Assembly (NCBI GenBank): GCA_018714665.1
Contig: DVNA01000120.1
Span: 1 to 12,167, forward strand
DNA length: 12,167 bases
Origin: Candidatus Gallibacteroides avistercoris
Lineage (GTDB): Bacteria; Bacteroidota; Bacteroidia; Bacteroidales; CHK158-818
Direction: 5' to 3'
Both the position numbers and the translations under genes were made by a program. Under the pieces are notes generated by a model. It saw only the letters and a list, made by a program, of their open reading frames with translations. It had not been told where the DNA came from and did no database searches. Numbering within the stretch: the stretch's first letter is position 1; the number at the start of each line of letters is the position of its first letter. Below, one piece after another: positions 6,344 to 12,167 of the stretch.

Positions 6344-6374
6344 CAAAGATAGCGAATCCGATTCAGATTATAAA
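6344..6374 (-). promoter_or_regulatory. Promoter of the HU-SPOR gene
   Basis: The minus strand reads TATCTTTGC at 6351-6344 (exact TAnnTTTG) with TTTA at 6374-6371, 19 bases upstream, close to the -33 TTTG consensus. Only eight bases separate the box from the ATG at 6335, so the transcript would have a leader of a few bases or none. Confidence 0.65.
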
Positions 6375-6418
6375 GCGTAAAGCAAATAAAAAATCCAGAA
6401 CGGTAGTTATTCCTTTGA

Positions 6419-7240
6419 TTATAATTGTTTTTGCATGAGTTCTATCAATTCTGGATCGAATCCCAACGCTTGCGCTTTCTTTAAATCAATCTTTGCGTTT
6501 TCTTTTTCATACAAGGCTAAAAAGACCCGAGCCCGGATATAGAAAAATAGAGGATCTTTATCGTCCAGTTTGATGGCCTCATTTATATCTTCCATCGCTT
6601 TCCTCGGTTTCCCATCCAATAAGTAAGCTTCGGATCGGCTTGCGAAAATAGAAGCTTTTTTCGGGTTTAGTTTCAACACCTCCGAATAAAGAGTGATGGC
6701 TTTCTCATATTCTCGTTTCAGTTTGTGTATGGCAGCTAAACCCAGCCGTCCATTAGAGCTGTTGGGGTTGATTTTGAGCAGTCGATTAAAATCGTACAGG
6801 GCATTGGTCGTATCTTTTCTTTCTGTATAGATAAGGCCCCGCAGGTAGTAGGCATCCTGTATCTTGTCATCCAGCGATAATACCCGGCTGTAATCGTCGA
6901 GGGCATCATCCATGCGGTTCATCTCGGCAAATAGTGCAGCCCGGTTCATTAAGAATACGGTAGAGTTTGGCAATATGGCTAAGGCGTTGTTGTATGATTC
7001 CAGGGCCTCTTTATTTTTTCCTAAACTTCGTTGTATGGTTCCCAGGTTGGAGAGGAGCATGGCGTTTTGGATGTTGGCCGGGTCTTTTTTTAATGCCTGT
7101 TTCAGATCGTTTTCTGCGGCTTCCAAACTATCGGCTTCCAAATGGTCAAAATAGCGGTCTATCCATTGTTCGTAACTTTGTCCAGAAACATAAAAAGTTG
7201 AGAAAAAACAGGATAGGGCGAAAAAAAATCTCAGATACAT
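6419..7240 (-). CDS. Exported TPR-repeat protein
   Basis: A 273-residue protein with a signal peptide (MYLRFFFALSCFFSTFYVSG, cleavage likely before QSYEQW) and then a run of tetratricopeptide repeats through most of the chain. Repeats can be read at about 34-68, 68-101, 102-135, 136-169, 170-203 and 204-237, with the usual A-Y and P-spaced pattern (KNKEALESYNNALAILPNS; YEKAITLYSEVLKLNPKKA; PRKAMEDINEAIKLDDKDP). TPRs form a helical scaffold for protein-protein contacts, here in the periplasm. No enzyme motif is present. It has its own short-leader promoter divergent from prmA, and the HU-SPOR gene follows 83 bases later with a separate promoter. TPR proteins near Ton loci are common in the phylum, but no partner can be named from this sequence. 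Confidence 0.88.
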   Translation of the reverse strand: MYLRFFFALSCFFSTFYVSGQSYEQWIDRYFDHLEADSLEAAENDLKQALKKDPANIQNAMLLSNLGTIQRSLGKNKEALESYNNALAILPNSTVFLMNRAALFAEMNRMDDALDDYSRVLSLDDKIQDAYYLRGLIYTERKDTTNALYDFNRLLKINPNSSNGRLGLAAIHKLKREYEKAITLYSEVLKLNPKKASIFASRSEAYLLDGKPRKAMEDINEAIKLDDKDPLFFYIRARVFLALYEKENAKIDLKKAQALGFDPELIELMQKQL

Positions 7241-7268
7241 AAAATTCTACTTCTTTAATAAGTATGGA

Positions 7269-7299
7269 CAAAAGTACGTTTTTTCCATTGAATGATAAA
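7269..7299 (-). promoter_or_regulatory. Promoter of the TPR gene
   Basis: The minus strand reads TACTTTTG at 7276-7269 (exact TAnnTTTG) with TTTA at 7299-7296, 19 bases upstream. Transcription would begin around 7263 and give a leader of roughly 20-25 bases before the ATG at 7240. It shares the divergent gap with the prmA promoter. Confidence 0.6.
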
Positions 7300-7352
7300 G
7301 AAATAAAAGTTAATAACACCCTGCTCTCTGTATGAAAACGTCAATCTTTCTG

Positions 7353-7360
7353 TATTTTTG
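7353..7360 (+). promoter_or_regulatory. -7 box of the prmA promoter
   Basis: TATTTTTGCACC carries an exact TAnnTTTG box. The -33 element is weak (TCTG or TATG about 19-22 bases upstream). The predicted start lies near 7365, giving a leader of only about 10 A-rich bases before the ATG at 7375. Confidence 0.6.
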
Positions 7361-7374
7361 CACCGTAAATAAAA

Positions 7375-8220
7375 ATGGATATGGATTATATAGAACTGAA
7401 TGTAACGGTAACGCCTCAGAGTGAGATGGCTACGGATATATTGGCTGGTATGTTGGCGGATATTGGATATGAAAGTTTTGTCCCCCACGAAAAGGGTCTG
7501 TTGGCCTATATCGGCGAAGCGCATTTTGAAGAAAAGCGTTTGCAAGAGGTTATTGCCGATTTTTTTCTCCCGGTTAGTATTGTCTATTCTGTTGTTAAAA
7601 TAAAAGGAAAAGATTGGAACGAGGAGTGGGAAAAAAATTATTTTCATCCGATCGTCATAGGCGATCAATGTGTAATTCACAGTACCTTTCATACGGATGT
7701 GCCGAAATGCAAATACGATATTACCGTTGATCCGAAGATGGCATTCGGAACCGGGCATCATGAAACTACCGGGTTGATGTTGCAATATATTTTGGAAGCC
7801 GACATGTCGGGGAAAAGAGTTCTGGATATGGGTTGCGGTACGGCAGTCCTGGCAATATTGGCATCGATGCGTGGAGCCTCTTGTCTGACAGCTGTTGATA
7901 TAGATGAGTGGGCATATGACAATGCTCGGGAGAACCTTGTGTTGAATGGAATTTCCAATGTGGAGGTGTTCGTCGGTGGAGCCGAGATATTGGGCAATCA
8001 GCAGTATGATGTGATTTTTGCCAACATCAATCGGAATATATTGTTGGCCGATATGGCGGCTTATGTCTCGGTATTGATTCCGGAGGGAGATCTTTATTTG
8101 AGCGGTTTTTACGAACAGGATATTCCTGTTATCGAAGAACATGCACAACGTTTGGGTTTGACCTATGTATCGCATAAAATTAAAAATCAATGGGTCGCCG
8201 TACGTTTTTGTAGAAGATAG
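7375..8220 (+). CDS. prmA: Ribosomal protein L11 methyltransferase
   Basis: A 281-residue S-adenosylmethionine-dependent methyltransferase that modifies ribosomal protein L11. The N-terminal about 60 residues (DYIELNVTVTPQSEMATDILAGM; by position) form the L11-recognition domain. The diagnostic stretch DPKMAFGTGHHETT is at 119-132, the AdoMet-binding VLDMGCGTAVLAILASMRGA around Asp151-Gly155, and NINRNILL at 217-224, all typical of PrmA. Length is close to the usual 280-300. Start: ATG at 7375 gives MDMDYIEL; ATG at 7381 (residue 3) is possible. The leader is short and A-rich with no Shine-Dalgarno, normal for this phylum. The next gene begins within six bases of its stop, pointing to translational coupling. 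Certain identification. Confidence 0.96.
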   Translation: MDMDYIELNVTVTPQSEMATDILAGMLADIGYESFVPHEKGLLAYIGEAHFEEKRLQEVIADFFLPVSIVYSVVKIKGKDWNEEWEKNYFHPIVIGDQCVIHSTFHTDVPKCKYDITVDPKMAFGTGHHETTGLMLQYILEADMSGKRVLDMGCGTAVLAILASMRGASCLTAVDIDEWAYDNARENLVLNGISNVEVFVGGAEILGNQQYDVIFANINRNILLADMAAYVSVLIPEGDLYLSGFYEQDIPVIEEHAQRLGLTYVSHKIKNQWVAVRFCRR

Positions 8221-8225
8221 TGATT

Positions 8226-8981
8226 ATGAAGAGTATATTGAAACCTGTTTTAATAGTATTTGGTTGGATCGTGGTTTTTCAGGCAAATGCATTGGATAAT
8301 CGGTATAGTATTGAAACTTTCGATTTATATATCCAGGGAAAGATGCCTCAATGGATTGATATTATCGGACAAATGGAAGCGGACCCTTCTCAAACCGCTC
8401 AGTTGCAGATGCAGACTTTGCAGTATTATTATGGTCTGGTAGGACATCTGATAGACAAAAAACAAAATGATCAGGCATCGCAAGTCTTGAAAAAAGCAAA
8501 TTCTTTGCTGGCGGTCGTGGAGAAAAAGTTACCGGACGACCCTGTTGTATGTGGCTTAAAATCGAATTTTATCGGATTCAGTATTGCACTTTCTCCTGTA
8601 AAGGCAACTATTTTATTCCGGGGAATGTTGAAAAGCGCGCACAAGGCAATAGAAAAGGGAAAAGATAATGCTTTTGCCAATATTCTGTATGCCAATATTT
8701 TGTTTTATATGCCCAATATGTTTGGAGGAGATAATAACAAAGCTCTCGATTGTTACAAGCAGGCGTTGTCTATTATGGAGCAAACTCCTGGTGAGACGGT
8801 CAATAACTGGCTTTATATACAAACCATGGTATCTGTGGCTTTGGTAAACGAGAAGATGAACAATTATCCGGCGGCCAAACAACAACTTTTGCAGTTGATG
8901 GAGATAGAGCCTCGATATACATATGTGAAAGATGTCTTATATCCGAGGCTGTTGAAAGAAATGGAAAAGGGAACAAATTAA
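8226..8981 (+). CDS. Exported TPR-like protein coupled to prmA
   Basis: A 251-residue protein starting at ATG 8226, six bases after the prmA stop (a GTG at 8220 would overlap the stop by one base). Signal peptide: MKSILKPVLIVFGWIVVF, cleaved probably after QANA (residue 22). The mature part is helical with TPR-like pairs: SQVLKKANSLLAVVEKKLP, then FANILYANILFYMPNMFGG followed by DNNKALDCYKQALSIME, and YPAAKQQLLQLMEIEPRYT. The FGGD turn at 166-169 followed by KAL-YKQAL recalls TPR proteins of the TRAP-linked TatT type, but I do not claim that family. No catalytic motif. It lies between prmA and the C-S lyase gene (26 bases downstream), so the three are likely one transcript. Role unknown. Confidence 0.8.
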   Translation: MKSILKPVLIVFGWIVVFQANALDNRYSIETFDLYIQGKMPQWIDIIGQMEADPSQTAQLQMQTLQYYYGLVGHLIDKKQNDQASQVLKKANSLLAVVEKKLPDDPVVCGLKSNFIGFSIALSPVKATILFRGMLKSAHKAIEKGKDNAFANILYANILFYMPNMFGGDNNKALDCYKQALSIMEQTPGETVNNWLYIQTMVSVALVNEKMNNYPAAKQQLLQLMEIEPRYTYVKDVLYPRLLKEMEKGTN

Positions 8982-9007
8982 ATTCAGCATATTTAAAAGA
9001 AGTGCAG

Positions 9008-10189
9008 ATGAGTACATTTAATTTTGACGAAGAGATAAACCGGTATGGAACCTCGTGTGTAAAGTACGATTCGTTGGATTCTCATTTCGGTACGAAAGAT
9101 GTGTTACCCATGTGGGTGGCCGATATGGATTTTAAAACACCCCCATGTGTAATAAATGCCATCAAGACTCGGGCAGAACACCCAATATTGGGTTATACGT
9201 TTGCCGACGATTCGTATTATCGAGCTATTTGCGATTGGCAATGGCGTCGGCATGGATGGAGCATTACGCCCCATCAAATCGGTTTCTTACCCGGCATCGT
9301 GGTCGGTATGGCATACTGTATCAAGGCCATGACGACACCGGGCGATAAAATATTGATACAATCGCCGGTTTATCCGCCGTTCCGTAACCTGGTCGAAAAA
9401 AATGGACGTCAAGTGGTTTGCAATTCTCTGCATAATGATGGGACTCGGTTTCAGATAGATTTTGACGATTTAGAGAAAAAATTGTCAGAAGGATGCAAGA
9501 TGATGCTCCTTTGCAATCCTCATAACCCGGGAGGACGTATTTGGGAGAGAGAAGAACTTCAACAAATAGCCCGGTTGTGTCATCGCTACGGGGTGTTGGT
9601 AGTTTCAGATGAGATTCATGCCGATTTGGCCTTGCCCGGAAACAAACATCTGCCTTTTGCTTGTGTCTCGGAAGAGGCAGCCGATAATTGTATCACCTTG
9701 TCTGCACCCAGCAAAACATTTAATATGGCTGGGTTGGGCAGTTCCTATTTCATCGCAGGCAATGAAGCTGTTCGACATAAATTAGAAACTTATCTGGAAG
9801 CCTCTGAACTGAACAACGGACATCTTTTTGCTTTTTGTACCGCCGAAGCTGCCTATCGCGAGGGCGAAGCGTGGTTGTCGCAGTTGCTCGATTATCTTGC
9901 AGGGAACGTGCGTTTGGTTCGGGATTTTATGGCAGAGCATCTTCCTCAAATTAAGGTGATGGTTCCTCAGGCCTCGTTTTTGGTCTGGTTGGATTTTCGT
10001 GCATTGCAGTTGGAACAGCCTGCATTGGTCGATTTCCTGTTGAAAAAGGCGCGGTTGGGGTTGAATGATGGACTGTCTTTTGGCGTAGAAGGCCGTGGCT
10101 TTATGCGGATGAATGTCGGAACGACCCGAGCAACAGTCGGTAGAGCGCTTGCTCAACTGAAAAAGGCCATTGACGAGGGATCATTTTAA
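9008..10189 (+). CDS. MalY/PatB-type C-S lyase (PLP-dependent)
   Basis: A 393-residue fold-type I pyridoxal-phosphate enzyme. The opening FDEEINRYGTSCVKYDSL followed by WVADMDFKTPP (36-46) is the hallmark of the MalY/PatB subgroup rather than of true aminotransferases. CNPHNPGGR (169-177), SDEIHADL with Asp201 contacting the cofactor ring nitrogen, and SAPSKTFNMAGL with the Schiff-base Lys236 are all present. The C-terminal Arg for carboxylate binding is likely in GFMRMNVGTTR. Family members cleave cystathionine or cysteine conjugates to thiols, pyruvate and ammonia, and some can also regulate sugar operons; specificity is not readable here. Start: ATG at 9008 gives MSTFNF; a GTG at 9002 is less likely. 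It follows the TPR-like gene by 26 bases with no promoter visible. Confidence 0.92.
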   Translation: MSTFNFDEEINRYGTSCVKYDSLDSHFGTKDVLPMWVADMDFKTPPCVINAIKTRAEHPILGYTFADDSYYRAICDWQWRRHGWSITPHQIGFLPGIVVGMAYCIKAMTTPGDKILIQSPVYPPFRNLVEKNGRQVVCNSLHNDGTRFQIDFDDLEKKLSEGCKMMLLCNPHNPGGRIWEREELQQIARLCHRYGVLVVSDEIHADLALPGNKHLPFACVSEEAADNCITLSAPSKTFNMAGLGSSYFIAGNEAVRHKLETYLEASELNNGHLFAFCTAEAAYREGEAWLSQLLDYLAGNVRLVRDFMAEHLPQIKVMVPQASFLVWLDFRALQLEQPALVDFLLKKARLGLNDGLSFGVEGRGFMRMNVGTTRATVGRALAQLKKAIDEGSF

Positions 10190-10201
10190 ATCGTTTATTT
10201 A

Positions 10202-10233
10202 TTTGGTATATCCGATAAAGAGTTCTAAATTTG
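10202..10233 (+). promoter_or_regulatory. Strong Bacteroides-type promoter
   Basis: TTTG at 10202-10205, a 20-base spacer, and TAAATTTG at 10226-10233. Both boxes match the consensus exactly and the spacing is ideal. The predicted start near 10239 gives a leader of about 30 bases ahead of the ATG at 10271. It separates the aminotransferase-permease pair from the prmA operon. Confidence 0.85.
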
Positions 10234-10270
10234 CCCCTTTGTTTAACAAAAATCAAGAATAACGATAATA

Positions 10271-11470
10271 ATGCCGCAGATATCTAAGCGCGGGCAGATG
10301 ATGCCCGCTTCTCCGATACGTAAGCTGGTGCCGTTGGCAAACAAAGCAAAGGAGAGAGGGATTACCGTTTACCATTTGAATATAGGCCAACCCGATCTGC
10401 CTACTCCGGAAATTGCGTTGGAGGCTGTCAGAAAGTTGGACCGAAAGGTCTTGGAATATAGCCCGAGCGAGGGGATAAAAAGTTATCGGGAAAAGTTGGT
10501 CGGGTATTATGCCAAGTTTAATATCGACGTAACGGCCGATGATATTATTATAACTACCGGTGGGTCGGAGGCGGTTTTGTTTTCTTTTATGGCTTGTCTT
10601 GATCCCGGCGATGAAATCATCGTGCCCGAACCGGCTTATGCCAACTACATGGCATTTGCCATATCGGCCGGAGCCATTATAAAGACCCTTCCGTCATCCA
10701 TCAACGAGGGGTTTGCTCTACCATCGGTAGAAAATTTCGAAGCGTTGATAACCGAACGTACCCGAGGAATTTTGATTTGTAACCCGAACAATCCCACCGG
10801 TTATCTTTATACACAGAAAGAGATGAATCAGATTCGCGATTTGGTGAAAAAATACGATCTGTTTCTTTTTTCGGACGAAGTATATCGCGAGTTTTGTTAT
10901 ACAGGAGCACCCTATATTTCAGCTTTTCACCTGAAAGGAATAGAAAATAATGTAATATTGATAGACTCCGTCTCTAAACGGTACAGTGAGTGCGGTATCC
11001 GTATCGGTGCGTTGATAACCAAAAATAGCGAGGTACGTCAAAATGTGATGAAATATTGTCAGGCCCGGTTAAGCCCTCCGTTGATAGGGCAATTGATTGC
11101 CGAAGCTTCGTTGGATGCACCGGAAGAGTATATGCTTGATACCTATAATGAGTATGTGGAACGGCGTAAATTCCTTATTGACGGGTTGAACCGTATCCCG
11201 GGGTGTTATTCTCCCATACCGATGGGAGCTTTCTATACCGTGGCAAAACTTCCGGTGGACGATGCGGATAAATTTTGTGCATGGTGTCTCGAACATTTTG
11301 AGTACGAAGGTCAGACCGTATTTATGGCGCCGGCATCGGGTTTTTATACCACGCCCGGTTTGGGCAGGGATGAGGTGCGTATTGCCTATGTGCTTAAAAA
11401 AGAGAATCTGGCCAAAGCATTGACGGTTTTGGAAAAAGCATTGGCAGCCTATCCCGGACGAACCATATGA
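10271..11470 (+). CDS. Class I PLP-dependent aminotransferase, AspC-like
   Basis: A 399-residue fold-type I aminotransferase. The N-terminus SPIRKLVPLANKAKERG and HLNIGQPDLPTP is typical of subgroup I gamma aspartate-type enzymes. It has TTGGSEAVLFSFMACLDPGDE for cofactor phosphate contacts, CNPNNPTGY (170-178), SDEVYREF with Asp202, and the Schiff-base Lys236 in DSVSKRYSECGIRIGAL. The lysine context RYSECG differs from the textbook SKTYAMTGWRIG but recurs in Bacteroidota members as far as I recall. It probably transfers the amino group between aspartate (or a related amino acid) and 2-oxoglutarate; exact substrate unknown. It has an ideal promoter and overlaps the permease gene by ATGA, so the two are translated together. 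Strong family call, substrate open. Confidence 0.9.
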   Translation: MPQISKRGQMMPASPIRKLVPLANKAKERGITVYHLNIGQPDLPTPEIALEAVRKLDRKVLEYSPSEGIKSYREKLVGYYAKFNIDVTADDIIITTGGSEAVLFSFMACLDPGDEIIVPEPAYANYMAFAISAGAIIKTLPSSINEGFALPSVENFEALITERTRGILICNPNNPTGYLYTQKEMNQIRDLVKKYDLFLFSDEVYREFCYTGAPYISAFHLKGIENNVILIDSVSKRYSECGIRIGALITKNSEVRQNVMKYCQARLSPPLIGQLIAEASLDAPEEYMLDTYNEYVERRKFLIDGLNRIPGCYSPIPMGAFYTVAKLPVDDADKFCAWCLEHFEYEGQTVFMAPASGFYTTPGLGRDEVRIAYVLKKENLAKALTVLEKALAAYPGRTI

Positions 11471-12167
11471 ACCTCCCGCTGTTCATAGCCCAAAGAATCC
11501 ATTTCAGTAAAGGCGAAGATAACCGGAAAGTAACTCCGCCCGTCATTCGTATTGCCATGGCAGGAGTAGCCCTTGGATTGGCGGTCATGATTTTGGCGGT
11601 GGCGATTGTGGTCGGGTTTAAGAAAGAGATTCGCGAAAAGGTTGTCGGGTTCAGTTCGCACATTCAGATTACCAATTTCAAGAACAGTTCGTTGTACGAT
11701 TCGTATCCCGTAGCATTGTCCGATTCTATGCGGCAGTTGTTGCAGGACGATGCGCGTATCGTTCGTGTGGAGGGATTTGCTTCTAAGCCGGGCATTATAA
11801 AAACGGAGAATGAATTTTTAGGAATCATTTTAAACGGGGCTGGAGCCGATTACGACTGGTCTTTTTTGGAGAGTAATTTGAGCGAGGGTGAACTTCCGGA
11901 TTTTTCCGATTCGACGGTTTCCAACCAGGTATTGCTTTCCCGTTATATGGCCGATAAGTTGCATCTGAAAGTCGGGGACGGGTTATATACCTATTTTATA
12001 CAGGATGATAACGTACGGGCACGCAAGTTTACCATTTCAGGGATATACCAGACCAACTTTCTCGATTACGACCGGATGTATGTTATGGCAGATGTCCGGC
12101 ATATACAACGCCTCAATGGTTGGAATCCGGATCAATATACCGGGTTCTCCGTCCTGTTGCATGATTA
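11467..12167 (+). CDS. FtsX/LolCE-type ABC transporter permease (5' part)
   Basis: The first 233 codons of a permease that runs past the right edge. The N-terminus MNLPLFIAQRIHFSK, followed by VIRIAMAGVALGLAVMILAV, forms the first membrane helix (about 27-50) preceded by the short cytoplasmic elbow of MacB/LolE-type proteins. A large extracytoplasmic domain follows (FKKEIREKVVGFSSHIQITNF; LLSRYMADKLHLKVGDG; KFTISGIYQTNFLDYDRMYV, each by position), matching the MacB-like periplasmic core domain. Members usually have about 400 residues and three more membrane helices near the end, not visible here. Such permeases work with an ABC ATPase, often in lipoprotein release from the inner membrane. The ATG overlaps the aminotransferase stop (ATGA). 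Confident for the family; lipoprotein sorting is inference. Confidence 0.9.
   Translation, partial: MNLPLFIAQRIHFSKGEDNRKVTPPVIRIAMAGVALGLAVMILAVAIVVGFKKEIREKVVGFSSHIQITNFKNSSLYDSYPVALSDSMRQLLQDDARIVRVEGFASKPGIIKTENEFLGIILNGAGADYDWSFLESNLSEGELPDFSDSTVSNQVLLSRYMADKLHLKVGDGLYTYFIQDDNVRARKFTISGIYQTNFLDYDRMYVMADVRHIQRLNGWNPDQYTGFSVLLHD

Noticed and set aside
6344..6374. Idea that the HU-SPOR gene starts further downstream to give a normal leader
   Set aside because: The first residues MYKITEHIKRLL belong to the HU domain and no other Met lies nearby, so the ATG at 6335 is kept.
7255..8190. Open frame of 311 codons on the minus strand opposite prmA
   Set aside because: It is fully antisense to a certain prmA gene, rich in His, Ile and Tyr, and has no domain pattern; it is a shadow of the prmA codon pattern.

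Overview
The window looks like a chromosomal segment from a Bacteroidales bacterium (phylum Bacteroidota). Three things support this. Candidate promoters match the Bacteroides type (-33 TTTG, -7 TAnnTTTG) and Shine-Dalgarno sites are almost absent. The Ton motor locus has the Bacteroidota form exbB-exbD-exbD-tonB. There is also a HU(CCDC81-type)-SPOR fusion protein, as found in this phylum. I cannot fix the genus. No mobile element, CRISPR array, tRNA or rRNA is visible, and all the large genes look intact.

Region 1 (1-3605, minus strand) is the energy-transduction operon. It runs exbB, exbD, a second and longer exbD, tonB, a two-membrane-segment 73-residue protein, and the start of a PstS-like substrate-binding lipoprotein cut by the window edge. 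ExbB and the ExbDs form the proton-driven inner-membrane motor and TonB carries the force to outer-membrane receptors. The lipoprotein probably binds a solute in the envelope. A large hairpin lies after tonB.

Region 2 (3606-4556) is about 950 bases, AT-rich, with no recognisable conserved gene. It holds a possible small minus-strand unit: a TATATTTG promoter box, a 30-codon reading frame preceded by AGGAGG, and a hairpin with a T7 tract. This could be a free small gene or RNA, or an attenuated leader of exbB. A very clear 14-bp terminator hairpin ends the nitroreductase gene.

Region 3 (4557-7240, minus strand) carries an NfsA-like nitroreductase, the HU-SPOR membrane protein (with a promoter so close that its mRNA would be almost leaderless), and an exported TPR protein with its own promoter.

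Region 4 (7375-12167, plus strand, divergent) starts with prmA (ribosomal protein L11 methyltransferase), followed by an exported TPR-like protein and a MalY/PatB-type C-S lyase in one likely operon. A near-perfect Bacteroides promoter (TTTG-N20-TAAATTTG) then drives a class I aminotransferase overlapping by four bases an FtsX/LolCE-type permease that runs off the right edge.

The most unusual items are the candidate small unit upstream of exbB, the DNA-binding-fold/peptidoglycan-binding fusion protein, and a SHOCT-like helical insert in the second ExbD.
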